Shown here piece after piece: positions 1 through 8,016 of a stretch of DNA of 24,683 nt. The notes under the pieces are model-generated. The model was not told the origin of the DNA. It did not search any database and worked only from the letters and a program-made list of their open reading frames with translations. Where the stretch lies: contig CAUABB010000001.1 in the NCBI GenBank assembly GCA_958427155.1, positions 1-24,683 of the forward strand, written 5' to 3'. This stretch comes from an uncultured Oscillospiraceae bacterium (lineage in GTDB: Bacteria; Bacillota; Clostridia; Oscillospirales; Ruminococcaceae). Position numbers and translations under genes: made by a program. Positions within the stretch are counted from its first letter, which is position 1. Each line of letters begins with the position of its first letter.

Positions 1-204
1 CGTGGACTTGGTATTGGGAAGGCGTTATTTCAGGCAGTAGCTGCCGAAGCTGAGCGGCGAGGATGTCAACGAATGGAATGGACCTGCCTCGACTGGAACA
101 CTCCATCTATTGAATTTTACCGTCGTATGGGCGCCATTTCTATGGATGAATGGACCACCTACCGCCTTGCAGGAAAAGCAATTGGGGAAGCGGTAAAAAA
201 ATAA
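1..204 (+). CDS. GNAT family N-acetyltransferase, C-terminal part (5' end outside window)
   Basis: Frame 1 is open from the first base to TAA and gives 67 residues. It starts with RGLGIGKALF, the acetyl-CoA pyrophosphate-binding loop (motif A, R/Q-x-x-G-x-G/A) of GNAT enzymes. WNTPSIEFYRRMGA follows, the motif B region, and then MDEWTTYRL. The W-N-x-P-S-x-x-F-Y arrangement followed by MDEW is common in the bacterial diamine/SSAT-like branch, so a small amine is a plausible acetyl acceptor, but that is inference from half a protein. Only about the last 40% of a typical 160-residue GNAT is present. The next gene begins 37 bases downstream on the same strand with no terminator between, so the two are probably co-transcribed. 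Confidence 0.85.
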   Translation, partial: RGLGIGKALFQAVAAEAERRGCQRMEWTCLDWNTPSIEFYRRMGAISMDEWTTYRLAGKAIGEAVKK

Positions 205-241
205 AACGCTGTAAAGCGAACAAAAAAGGAAGGGAAAACTG

Positions 242-1744
242 ATGCAGGAAACTATATGGGCTCTAGTGCCCGCAGTAATTGCAATTGTCCTGGCATTACT
301 CACAAAAGAGGTTTACGTTTCATTATTAATCGGTATTCTATCCGGCGCCCTATTCTTTACAAATTTTCATCCCCTTGACGCACTTGAAACCACCTTTCAA
401 ATTATGAGTGAAAAGGTGGGAGACAACACCAACATTATCATCTTCCTGGTTTTACTGGGAATGATTGTGGCTTTGATGAGCAAATCTGGCGCTTCACGCG
501 CTTATGGAAACTGGGCCTCAAAAAGTATTAAATCAAAGAGGGGGGCTCTTGCCGCCACATCAGGACTAGGGGCTCTGATTTTTGTAGATGATTATTTTAA
601 CTGTCTCACAGTTGGAACAGTTATGAGCCCAGTTACTGACCAACACCGGATTTCCCGCGCAAAACTCGCCTATATCATTGACGCGACCGCTGCGCCGATC
701 TGTATCATCGCTCCTATTTCAAGCTGGGCAGCAGCGGTTGGTTCCAGCTTGCCGGAAGGCTCTCAAATTGACGGTTTTAACTTGTTTTTGCAGACGATCC
801 CTTTTAACCTTTATGCTCTGCTTACTATTTTGATGGTTGTTTTTCTCATCATTTTCAATTTTGATTTTGGTGCGATGAAACGTTACAATGACACACACCA
901 GGGCGACGAAGAATTTAATGTTTCATCTACGTCCGCAAACGATTCTTCTAGGAAAGGAAAAGTATTTGATCTGGTGATTCCAATCCTTACTCTAATTGTC
1001 TTGTGTATTGCGGCAATGCTCTACACAGGTGGCATCTTAGAAGGGGCTAACATTATTGATGCGTTCGCCAACTGCAACTCTTCCCTTTCTCTGGTTTTTG
1101 GTTCTTTTTTCACTATCATCGTCATTTTCTTTCTTTATATTCCACGCAAAGTGGTCACTTTTACCGAATTTGCAGCAAGTCTAGTGGAAGGGTTTAAGGC
1201 AATGGTTCCCGCTATTCTGATTTTAACTTTTGCCTGGACGCTGAGCGGGATTTGCGGGGAAAGCTATTTAAACGCCGGGGGATTTGTTGCTAACTTTGTC
1301 CGTGAAACATCTCTTGCAACCACAATTCTTCCAGCAGCGTTTTTCTTGATTTCTCTCGGACTCGCATTCGCTACGGGAACGTCATGGGGAACTTTCGCTA
1401 TCCTAATTCCAATTGCAATCGCTATTTTTGGTGGAGTGGAATCACAGCTTCTTATCATCACCGTTTCTTCTATCCTGGCAGGCGCCGTCTGCGGAGATCA
1501 CATCTCCCCTATTTCAGACACCACCATTCTCTCTTCAACCGGAGCAAACTGCAATCACATGGATCATGTTTCCACACAGCTTCCTTATGCTCTTCTTGTC
1601 GCCAGCTGCTGTTTAATCGGGTACCTGATAGCAGGTTTCACCTCAAACGGATGGCTCTCTCTCGGGGTCAGTGCTGTTTTATTGATAGTTATACTTCTTT
1701 TCTTCTACCAGCATTCTAAAAAAGCAAAAATTATATCTAAATAA
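242..1744 (+). CDS. NhaC family Na+/H+ antiporter
   Basis: This 500-residue, very hydrophobic protein has roughly 11-12 membrane segments and the usual length for NhaC/MleN-type antiporters. Family-like features are the conserved FVDDYFNCLTVGTVMSPV segment (about residue 115), the ICIIAPISSWAAA segment (about residue 155) and, near the C-terminus, GTSWGTFAILIPIA and GAVCGDHISPISDTTILSS. The last resembles the conserved G-D-x-x-S-P-I-S-D-T signature of the NhaC superfamily. Such proteins exchange Na+ or an organic anion for protons at the cytoplasmic membrane; the substrate cannot be told from sequence, and MleN-like malate/lactate exchange is possible. The ATG at 242 follows an AGGAAGGGAAAA ribosome binding site. 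A strong symmetric hairpin follows the stop. Confidence 0.9.
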   Translation: MQETIWALVPAVIAIVLALLTKEVYVSLLIGILSGALFFTNFHPLDALETTFQIMSEKVGDNTNIIIFLVLLGMIVALMSKSGASRAYGNWASKSIKSKRGALAATSGLGALIFVDDYFNCLTVGTVMSPVTDQHRISRAKLAYIIDATAAPICIIAPISSWAAAVGSSLPEGSQIDGFNLFLQTIPFNLYALLTILMVVFLIIFNFDFGAMKRYNDTHQGDEEFNVSSTSANDSSRKGKVFDLVIPILTLIVLCIAAMLYTGGILEGANIIDAFANCNSSLSLVFGSFFTIIVIFFLYIPRKVVTFTEFAASLVEGFKAMVPAILILTFAWTLSGICGESYLNAGGFVANFVRETSLATTILPAAFFLISLGLAFATGTSWGTFAILIPIAIAIFGGVESQLLIITVSSILAGAVCGDHISPISDTTILSSTGANCNHMDHVSTQLPYALLVASCCLIGYLIAGFTSNGWLSLGVSAVLLIVILLFFYQHSKKAKIISK

Positions 1745-1762
1745 ACTAGGTGGTAAATTTAC

Positions 1763-1798
1763 AAAAAGAGGCATTTCAATCTTGAAATGCCTCTTTTT
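1763..1798. terminator. Bidirectional terminator between nhaC-type gene and methyltransferase gene
   Basis: Two perfectly complementary 17-base arms (1763-1779 and 1782-1798) each carry five A or T at their outer ends, so the hairpin has a U-tract in both directions. It serves the antiporter gene on + and the Pit-to-methyltransferase operon on -. The right arm overlaps the methyltransferase stop codon (1797-1799). Confidence 0.9.
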
Positions 1799-2621
1799 AT
1801 TTAGCTACAGCACACATAGTTTTTGAACCGTCTTCCAAAGGAACGCCACATACATCTCCAAACAGACTTACACTGTCGAAGCCAGCAGTCTGCAACTCCC
1901 TCAAAAGCATTTCTGACGTATAGCATTGATTCCAAATATGATAACAGCGGCATTCTTCCTCGGTAATAACCACATACTGTTCCAGATAATTAAGCGTATC
2001 CGGATAATGAAACACTCGATGAACACAAGCGTATGGCCGCGGGCTCCAAAACCCCTGTTTCTCATATTCAATGCTCTGACTTTCAGGAAGCTCCTCCAAA
2101 AACAGATCCGTCCATACATCAAAGATAAAAAGGCCTTCCGGCTTCAGCGCCTTCTTAATTTTACGCAACAACTCCAAGCGTCTGTCCGGGGGGATAACTC
2201 CAAGGTCACAATAGATCAACACTGCCAAATCAAACTCATTTTCAAAATCGAGGTCAAGATAATTCTGGCAGTAGTAATTAATTTTTCGCTCCCCCACATG
2301 CTGTTTCGCATATTCGATCGAACGGCGGGAAAGATCGATTCCGGTAACTTTAAATCCCTGATCAGCAAAAATATTGGCGTAAAGGCCCGGGCCGCAGCCA
2401 AGGTCAAGTAACCTTGCTTCTCGCCCCGCCTCCACAAACTGCGAAATCCATTTTGCAGATCTTCGAATAAAGGCGTGATTGCGGGAAGCGGCATCAATTT
2501 CAGGATCAAGGTGTGCCTTTAGCATTTGTTCCGATATATACTCGTCATCCCAAAAACGCTGAACTCCTGGGGTGTAAATATCCGGTTTCTTCCTCAAAGC
2601 ATCTAATAATGTACGGTACAT
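1797..2621 (-). CDS. Class I SAM-dependent methyltransferase
   Basis: The 274-residue protein carries the Rossmann methyltransferase motif I LLDLGCGPG (71-79), followed by an acidic strand-2 end in VTGIDLS. It also has the DLAVLIYCDLGVIP and LKPEGLFIFDVW segments expected for motifs II/III. The fold is clear; the substrate is not. The N-terminal 65 residues (ALRKKPDIYTPG, then a W-D-D-E-Y-I-S segment) resemble the N-terminal part of small-molecule methyltransferases found in clostridia. The ATG has an AAAGGG site a few bases upstream. It is the last gene of the ion operon, 27 bases after corA, and ends inside the shared bidirectional terminator. A metabolic link to phosphate or magnesium is not evident. 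Confidence 0.85.
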   Translation of the reverse strand: MYRTLLDALRKKPDIYTPGVQRFWDDEYISEQMLKAHLDPEIDAASRNHAFIRRSAKWISQFVEAGREARLLDLGCGPGLYANIFADQGFKVTGIDLSRRSIEYAKQHVGERKINYYCQNYLDLDFENEFDLAVLIYCDLGVIPPDRRLELLRKIKKALKPEGLFIFDVWTDLFLEELPESQSIEYEKQGFWSPRPYACVHRVFHYPDTLNYLEQYVVITEEECRCYHIWNQCYTSEMLLRELQTAGFDSVSLFGDVCGVPLEDGSKTMCAVAK

Positions 2622-2648
2622 TATGATCCCTTTCCAGTAATTTTAAGA

Positions 2649-3566
2649 TTAAAACCACTTGTTTTTCTTAAAATAAATAATTTCCACAATAACCAGAAGA
2701 ACACTGACAGTAATGACAACCGGATATCCCCATTCCCATCCATATTCTGGCATTCGGAGATTCATCCCATACCAGCCTGCAATTAATGTCAGTGGCAGAA
2801 AAATAGAAGTAATCACTGTAAAAAATTTCATCACACGGTTCAAACTGATATCAACCTGAGCCTGGTAAGCATCTCGTATTTCAGTCACATATTCCTGAAG
2901 GCGCCCAACACGATCATAAAGACGATCAATTTTATTTGCATATATTTTAACATATTTAAGTGCTGTTCCATCTAACAGACCATTTTCATTTTCTGAAAAG
3001 TCTTCCAGCAAATCAAAAGTCTGTTCATAGATTTGGCGCAGCCGCATCAAATGTTTGCGAAAATGAATAATTGATTTTACATAATCTGTTTTTTCTTTTC
3101 CCGTTATAATTTTATCCTCCAGCTCCGATATGCATCCTTCCAGATATTCCAAATATTCCACATCTCGATTCCCTTGGCTCTCAAACAGTCGAACAATTAC
3201 TTTCCCCAGTGTCCAAAAAATATTTTTTTCCTTTGCAAAAGAATCTATCAGTGATTTAACCCATCCATCTTCTTGACAAACCACTTGAAGCCAGCCTGGG
3301 CCAAACAGCATGTACACCCGGTCCAAGCGAAGTTTATGATGTGGAAAAGCAACCTTGCCAAAACAGATTAAGTCGACTCCCTCACGACTTTCAAAACGGA
3401 TCGCCTGATTTTCAAATGCACTTTCCACAAGAGCGCGGGCCGCGTTACCTTCTATTAATTCAAGGGGTTCCTGCATATGATTGACCGCAATATAACTGTC
3501 CTGCCGGTTATACATCTCTTGTTTGGTACAGGGCATCAAAATTCCGGCTCGAATCCGGTAAAACAT
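2649..3566 (-). CDS. corA: CorA family divalent-cation (Mg2+) transporter
   Basis: The protein is a soluble alpha/beta N-terminal domain, a long helical stalk (about residues 130-240, rich in charged heptads) and two C-terminal membrane helices. The first helix ends in the CorA signature YGMN (G267-M268-N269). The loop between the helices, MPEYGWEW, is acidic, as in the family, and the basic C-terminus KKNKW lies in the cytoplasm. CorA forms pentameric channels for Mg2+, sometimes Co2+/Ni2+. I place the start at the ATG at 3566 (305 residues) because GAGGAG lies six bases before it; an in-frame ATG at 3596 has no good ribosome binding site. The gene follows pit and its DUF47 partner, which fits Pit carriers moving metal-phosphate complexes, so Mg2+ and phosphate uptake may be coupled. 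That last point is inference. Confidence 0.9.
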   Translation of the reverse strand: MFYRIRAGILMPCTKQEMYNRQDSYIAVNHMQEPLELIEGNAARALVESAFENQAIRFESREGVDLICFGKVAFPHHKLRLDRVYMLFGPGWLQVVCQEDGWVKSLIDSFAKEKNIFWTLGKVIVRLFESQGNRDVEYLEYLEGCISELEDKIITGKEKTDYVKSIIHFRKHLMRLRQIYEQTFDLLEDFSENENGLLDGTALKYVKIYANKIDRLYDRVGRLQEYVTEIRDAYQAQVDISLNRVMKFFTVITSIFLPLTLIAGWYGMNLRMPEYGWEWGYPVVITVSVLLVIVEIIYFKKNKWF

Positions 3567-3620
3567 TTTCGACTCCTCACTTTTAAAATATCCCATCTGC
3601 TACTTATATTCAAAACACCC

Positions 3621-3640
3621 CCTGTCATTTACATGACGGG
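3621..3640 (-). other. Intercistronic hairpin between DUF47 gene and corA
   Basis: Eight base pairs (3621-3628 with 3633-3640, one G-U) close a four-base loop. There is no clear U-run after it on the minus strand. It may stabilise or partly attenuate the transcript entering corA rather than end it. Confidence 0.4.
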
Positions 3641-3645
3641 AGGCA

Positions 3646-4266
3646 TTAACTGTTTTTCATAATCACCATCTGTACACCTTCGCTTGTATGTTCACAAGCG
3701 TCGCAACATTTTTCCATATGATCAAAAATTGCCGTCCAGGCATAAATTTCAGTCGGAGAATAGACGGAAGTATAAAGACTGCGAATTGCTTTGGTATAAA
3801 GCTGATCTCCCTCTCCTTCAAGGCGATTAACCTCTACAATACAAGTTTGTATCTCAGAAGACTTTTTATAATGCTCGAACTCCTCCATCAACTTGCAAAG
3901 TTCGTCACAACAGGCAACAATCAGGTCGGCGAACTTAAAAGCATCCGGCCGGATAAGTTGAATATTAAACATATAAAGACGAAGCAGTACGTCCTCAACC
4001 GAATCGGTAATATTGTCAATCTCCTGCCCTAAAGCAATAATATCTTCCCGGTCAATTGGCGTAATAAATTCCTTCACTAAAAGATCCGCTATTTCATGTT
4101 TGGCCTGATCAGCGGCATGTTCAATACTGTGCATATAGTCCATTCTTTCAGGAAGTTTTTGTATGTCATACTCATGAAGAATTTCTCGAAGTGTCTGTGC
4201 AGCCTTTGCCGAATACTCAACGAGCTCTTTCAGCATTTGATAATAATTATGCTGCTTTTTTCCCAT
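3646..4266 (-). CDS. DUF47 / PhoU-like accessory protein of Pit phosphate transporter
   Basis: This 206-residue, all-helical, acidic protein has no membrane segments. It shows the DUF47 pattern: an early LKELVEYSAKAAQTLREIL helix, IEHAADQAKHEIADLL, then FITPIDREDIIALGQEIDNITDSVEDVLLRLYMF, and the closing CDACEHTSEGVQMVIMK helix. PhoU-like bundles of this kind bind metals through E/D-x-x-x-D clusters and act with Pit-type carriers. Its position 21 bases after pit on the same transcript is the classic Pit-DUF47 pairing. The probable role is control or metal sensing for the neighbouring transporter. The ATG is preceded by AAGGATGG. Confidence 0.88.
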   Translation of the reverse strand: MGKKQHNYYQMLKELVEYSAKAAQTLREILHEYDIQKLPERMDYMHSIEHAADQAKHEIADLLVKEFITPIDREDIIALGQEIDNITDSVEDVLLRLYMFNIQLIRPDAFKFADLIVACCDELCKLMEEFEHYKKSSEIQTCIVEVNRLEGEGDQLYTKAIRSLYTSVYSPTEIYAWTAIFDHMEKCCDACEHTSEGVQMVIMKNS

Positions 4267-4287
4267 ACTCAGGTTCCATCCTTTTCC

Positions 4288-5340
4288 TTAAAATACCGCA
4301 ATAAATAATTTTGCCATTAAAAAGCCAATCACTCCACACCCCGGGAAAGTCAACACCCACGCGAGTACCATCTCACGAACTACGCCCCAGTTAACGCTGC
4401 TCATCCGCCGCGCCGCGCCAACTCCCATAATTGCCGTTGTCTTTGTATGGGTCGTACTAACCGGCAGGCCCGAAATTGATGAGATCAACAGGCAAACAGA
4501 ACCGGCAAGGTCAGCAGAAAAGCCCTGATATTTCTCCAGTTTAACCATGTCCATTCCTACCGACTTGATAATCCGATACCCACCAATACTGGTACCAAGC
4601 GCCATGACAGCACTGCATAAAACCATTAACCAAATAGGAATAGAAAAACTGGTAACATCAGCCTTTCCCTGCGCTAAGAAAACTCCGAGCAAAAAAACTC
4701 CCATAAACTTCTGCCCATCCTGCGCACCGTGCATAAATGCCATTGCTCCCCCGCTTGCAATCTGTGCCCAGCGAAAAAATGGAGCGGTTTTTCTTCGGTC
4801 GGCACGCCGAAAAGTGAATTCTGTCAGCTTTGCAGAAAGCCATCCGAAACCAAATCCGAGCAAGGTAGAAAGAAGAAGGCCATAAATCACCTTTACCCAC
4901 TCGCCACCATTAATACCTCCAAAACCATTCTGAAGCGCAATTGCAGCACCGGAAAGACCAGCAATTAAAGCATGGCTTTCACTGGTCGGAATACCGAAAT
5001 ACCAAGCCGCAACCGCCCAAGCGACAATCGCAAACATAGCGGCACACAGCGCCACCAAAGACTGATGGCTTTCCCCATGGAAGTCAACCATGTTATAAAT
5101 CGTCTCCGCCACTGTAGCGTTAATCGCCGTCATTACAAAGACCCCGGCGAAATTCATTACCGCTGCCATAATAATAGCCGCACGGACGCCCATACTTCTG
5201 GTTGAAACACAGGTAGCAATTGCGTTTGGAGCATCCGTCCAACCATTTACCAGTATGACACCCAACGTCAGCAAAACGGTAACGGAAAGAATTGGATTGG
5301 TTAAAAGCTGAGACAGAAAATCTCCCAATGAAATTGACAT
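4288..5340 (-). CDS. pit: Pit family inorganic phosphate transporter
   Basis: The 350-residue membrane protein contains the two inverted PHO-4 repeats of the family. The first has GWTDAPNAIATCVSTRSM (about 33-50), the second has GAQDGQKFMGVF (about 205). It also carries GIPTSESHALIAGLSGAA (about 115) and the mirror motif GLPVSTTHTKTTAIMGVGAA. These GANDxxN-like and P-x-S-x-(S/T)-H motifs are diagnostic. Pit proteins import phosphate, usually as a metal-phosphate complex, with protons or Na+. The length is on the short side but contains both repeats. The start is supported by a GAGGGC site, and a good promoter lies about 40 bases upstream. It heads the pit - DUF47 - corA - methyltransferase transcript. 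Confidence 0.92.
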   Translation of the reverse strand: MSISLGDFLSQLLTNPILSVTVLLTLGVILVNGWTDAPNAIATCVSTRSMGVRAAIIMAAVMNFAGVFVMTAINATVAETIYNMVDFHGESHQSLVALCAAMFAIVAWAVAAWYFGIPTSESHALIAGLSGAAIALQNGFGGINGGEWVKVIYGLLLSTLLGFGFGWLSAKLTEFTFRRADRRKTAPFFRWAQIASGGAMAFMHGAQDGQKFMGVFLLGVFLAQGKADVTSFSIPIWLMVLCSAVMALGTSIGGYRIIKSVGMDMVKLEKYQGFSADLAGSVCLLISSISGLPVSTTHTKTTAIMGVGAARRMSSVNWGVVREMVLAWVLTFPGCGVIGFLMAKLFIAVF

Positions 5341-5380
5341 AAACTGCCCTCATACAACGATATTTTGATGATACGGTTTC

Positions 5381-5408
5381 ATTATACTATGGTTCGCAAA
5401 AAATTCAA
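5381..5408 (-). promoter_or_regulatory. Promoter of pit operon
   Basis: On the minus strand TTGAAT (5403-5408), a 16-base spacer and a perfect TATAAT (5381-5386) lie just upstream of pit. They fall in the 82 bases between the exporter stop and the pit start. No hairpin separates the two genes, so read-through from the exporter gene is also possible. Confidence 0.75.
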
Positions 5409-5422
5409 TATCTAAAAACACA

Positions 5423-6802
5423 TTATTTCTGACGCTCTTTTGGATAAACTGGCGCAGGAACTGCAAATTCAGGCAGATGAAACAGCTTTCTTGTCACAAC
5501 AAAATAGCCAATCACCAAAAGAACCATGGCACTGATCCATGCCATTGAATTAGCAAGGCAAGCGCCGGTAAACCCCCAAGCAGCTGTTAAAACAATTGCT
5601 GCAAAAATACGGACAATCAATTCTAAAGCCCCGGAAAGGGTTGGAATAAAACTTCTTCCAAGCCCCTGGATGGTATTTCGAACGACAAATAAAATAGCGA
5701 GAAAAACATAACAAATTCCATTAATTGTCAACATAATTTGAGCCATTGAGATAACTTCCGGCGCGCTTTCCCCAACAAAAGCCATAATAAGATATTTTCC
5801 TGCACAAATATTGACAACACCAAGCGCAATACTGATAGCGCCTGCAATTAGGCAACACTGACGAACTCCCGTTTTAATTCGTCCAACCAAATTGGCACCA
5901 AAATTTTGAGCTGTATAGGTTGCCATTGCAATTCCAAAAGACATGCTTGGCATTGTCATCAGATTATCAATTTTAGAAGCAGCTGTATAAGCTGTAACTG
6001 CGGTAGTTCCTAAAGTATTCAACGCCACCTGAACAGTAATTGTTCCAATCGCAATAATAGAAGACTGAAATCCCATTGGAATTGCCAGCTTTAAATGCAG
6101 AAACACCTGTTCTTTATTCTGGCGCCAATCTTCACGGCGAATATGTAGAATGGGAAATCGCTTCATAATATAAACCAAACAGAGAAGCCCTGAAACCGCC
6201 TGTGAAATAACAGTTGCAAAAGCGGCACCAGCAACCCCCATTGAACAAGCAAGAATAAACACAAAGTCAAGTACAATATTGAGCAGGCTAGCAACAACTA
6301 AAAAAATAAGTGGAGTTCGGCTATCTCCAAGAGCGCGCAGAACATTAGAAAGAAAGTTAAACAAAACCGAAGCTGCGATTCCGGCGTAAATAATCACGAT
6401 ATAACTGTAAGCATCGTCAATGATCTTAGATGGTGTCTGCATCAATATCAAAACCGGACGAGCCAAAAGAACACTGACAGCTGTCAAAACAACTGTTACC
6501 CCAATCGCAATGATGATACCTGTGGCGAAGCCTTTTCGGACCCCCTCTTCATCTCCGGCTCCAAACCGTTGTGCCACTACAATTGCAAGTCCAGAAGTCA
6601 TTCCTTGAGCAAAACCAATAATGAAAAACATAATACTTCCTGTACATCCGACCGCCGCAAGTGCGTCTGCGCCAATCGTCCGCCCAACAATTAAAGTATC
6701 TGCCATATTATAAAGCTGCTGAAAAATATTACCGAGTAACAACGGCAGCGTAAACAACACAATCAGCTTCGCGGGTTTTCCCTGGGTTAAATCCTTCGTC
6801 AT
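5423..6802 (-). CDS. MATE family multidrug/cation efflux transporter
   Basis: The 459-residue protein has about twelve membrane helices in two halves, the normal MATE length. Family features include the N-terminal PLLLGNIFQQLYNMADTLIVGR segment, GADALAAVGCTGSI, the first-half FGAGDEEGVRKG loop, and ALGDSRTPLIF near residue 160. In the second half the equivalent elements are MPSMSFGIAMATYTAQNFGA and GLGRSFIPTLSGALELIVR. It belongs to the NorM/DinF-like bacterial branch that exports cationic drugs or metabolites in exchange for Na+ or H+; the substrate is unknown. The ATG at 6802 follows AGGAG with eight-base spacing. A weak promoter lies 50-80 bases upstream. It appears monocistronic. Confidence 0.92.
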   Translation of the reverse strand: MTKDLTQGKPAKLIVLFTLPLLLGNIFQQLYNMADTLIVGRTIGADALAAVGCTGSIMFFIIGFAQGMTSGLAIVVAQRFGAGDEEGVRKGFATGIIIAIGVTVVLTAVSVLLARPVLILMQTPSKIIDDAYSYIVIIYAGIAASVLFNFLSNVLRALGDSRTPLIFLVVASLLNIVLDFVFILACSMGVAGAAFATVISQAVSGLLCLVYIMKRFPILHIRREDWRQNKEQVFLHLKLAIPMGFQSSIIAIGTITVQVALNTLGTTAVTAYTAASKIDNLMTMPSMSFGIAMATYTAQNFGANLVGRIKTGVRQCCLIAGAISIALGVVNICAGKYLIMAFVGESAPEVISMAQIMLTINGICYVFLAILFVVRNTIQGLGRSFIPTLSGALELIVRIFAAIVLTAAWGFTGACLANSMAWISAMVLLVIGYFVVTRKLFHLPEFAVPAPVYPKERQK

Positions 6803-6853
6803 ACACTTTACTCCTATTCAAGAATCATTGCTGTTATTCAATCATCAAATAAT

Positions 6854-6884
6854 ATATTAACACCTAACTCCCTTACGCCGTCAA
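6854..6884 (-). promoter_or_regulatory. Possible promoter of MATE exporter gene
   Basis: TTGACG at 6879-6884 and an AT-rich TTAATA/TAATAT element at 6854-6860 on the minus strand are spaced 18-19 bases. The -35 is good and the -10 poor. The remaining 6885-7020 stretch is AT-rich and shows nothing else I can name. Confidence 0.4.
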
Positions 6885-7020
6885 GAGCTTTTTATAATTT
6901 CGGTATATCTTACAGTTTCTTTTTCATTTCTATCTTACATTTTGTTTTTCAGTAATATAAAAAGGCTTTTAAAATTTTTCATCTTAATCTCTCTATTATT
7001 CTTCTGCTTATTTTAAAAGC

Positions 7021-7050
7021 AAAAGGCCGCGCAACTGCGCGGCCTTTTTT
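7021..7050 (-). terminator. Terminator of APH-like kinase gene
   Basis: Thirteen-base complementary arms (7021-7033 and 7036-7048) with a GGCCGCGC core form a strong hairpin directly after the kinase stop codon. The arms end in A4 and T4, so it could work from either side, but only the minus strand has an adjacent gene reading into it. Confidence 0.85.
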
Positions 7051-7059
7051 AAACAACAA

Positions 7060-7809
7060 TTATTCAAAGCTGATAATATCAAGCCAGGACATCAAGAACT
7101 CTGCCTCGCCATCAATATTTCTGGAAAGCTGAACAGCCGCAACCACTGGAAGCCACTGCTGAATATATTGTTTTGCAACATCAGTTTTAATGCAAACTTT
7201 TTTCAGATAGCTTTCGGCCAAATCTTTCTGCCCATTCATCATAAAATAAAGGTATGTTCTGGCTGTATCAGAACTTCCGTTCCCCTGAACTGCATGAGAC
7301 CAGTCAATAATATAAGGAGTTCCATCATCGGTAATAATGATATTGCTGGGGACCAGATCACCGTGGCAAACTTTGTTATGCTTCGGAGCAGCATCCAGCC
7401 GGCTATGGAGCTCATAACGAACTGACGGATCAATCTTCAAGCTGGAAATCGCATTATGCATTTTCTCACGGAGACGATTCAAATGTGCTGCACGTTTGCT
7501 GTGAATTTCCATTTGAATGTCAACCAGTTGATCAACATATTTATCAATATTTTGTGGGTCTTCCTCAATCATCTGCTCAAGGGTTTTCCCTTTAATATAC
7601 TCCATTACAATAGCCCATTTGCCATCCATCTGGCAAACTTCCAACACTTTAGGAACATTTAAACCAGTTTCCTGAACACGAACCTGGTTAAGTGCCTCAT
7701 TAAAAACGTTAGAAGCAGGGAATGTTTCATCAAAAGTTTTGTATACTTTAGTTCCATCCGTATACACAACTTTATGGGGACGAGTAAAAATAACCTGCAA
7801 ATTATCCAT
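7060..7809 (-). CDS. Aminoglycoside-phosphotransferase-like (APH/choline kinase fold) kinase
   Basis: The 249-residue protein has the small-molecule kinase fold. The catalytic loop is CHGDLVPSNII (H149, D151 as catalytic base, N156), followed by the metal-binding aspartate in YIIDWSHA (D169). The N-lobe has a short glycine-rich substitute, and hinge-like IVMEYIKGKTLEQMI sits at about 67-81. This set defines the APH/choline/fructosamine kinase superfamily; the protein is shorter than true aminoglycoside-resistance enzymes (about 260-300) and lacks their typical context, so resistance should not be assumed. A housekeeping sugar, amine or nucleoside kinase is equally possible. The ATG follows AAAGGAG. 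It is transcribed alone between its own promoter and terminator. Confidence 0.8.
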   Translation of the reverse strand: MDNLQVIFTRPHKVVYTDGTKVYKTFDETFPASNVFNEALNQVRVQETGLNVPKVLEVCQMDGKWAIVMEYIKGKTLEQMIEEDPQNIDKYVDQLVDIQMEIHSKRAAHLNRLREKMHNAISSLKIDPSVRYELHSRLDAAPKHNKVCHGDLVPSNIIITDDGTPYIIDWSHAVQGNGSSDTARTYLYFMMNGQKDLAESYLKKVCIKTDVAKQYIQQWLPVVAAVQLSRNIDGEAEFLMSWLDIISFE

Positions 7810-7860
7810 GAGAGAATCTCCTTTCCACGCACCGCACTCATGCGGATTTCATCTACTGCT

Positions 7861-7889
7861 ATTATAACAGAATCCTATTTTATTTTCCA
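7861..7889 (-). promoter_or_regulatory. Promoter of APH-like kinase gene
   Basis: TGGAAA (7884-7889), a 17-base spacer and a perfect TATAAT (7861-7866) lie on the minus strand, about 50 bases upstream of the kinase ATG. The leader includes a small hairpin (7832-7845, CCGCA/TGCGG arms) that ends before the ribosome binding site. Confidence 0.65.
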
Positions 7890-7970
7890 TAGATTTTGTA
7901 ATTGTTTCACAAATATTTTATAAGAAACTGCTTATCCCTCTCCGTTTATATTTCAAAATAGAGTATTCCG

Positions 7971-8003
7971 AAAAAAGCGGCGGAGGATTCATGTCTCCGC
8001 CGC
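7971..8003 (-). terminator. Rho-independent terminator of adhE
   Basis: Nine perfect G+C-rich base pairs (7977-7985 with 7995-8003) close a nine-base loop. On the minus strand the stem is followed by six U residues (7971-7976). It lies 13 bases after the adhE stop codon. Confidence 0.9.
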
Positions 8004-8016
8004 CCAACGGACGGTT

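Noticed and set aside
7060..7809. Antibiotic-resistance kinase
   Set aside because: Only the general APH fold is visible; no features of known aminoglycoside enzymes and no resistance or mobile context nearby.
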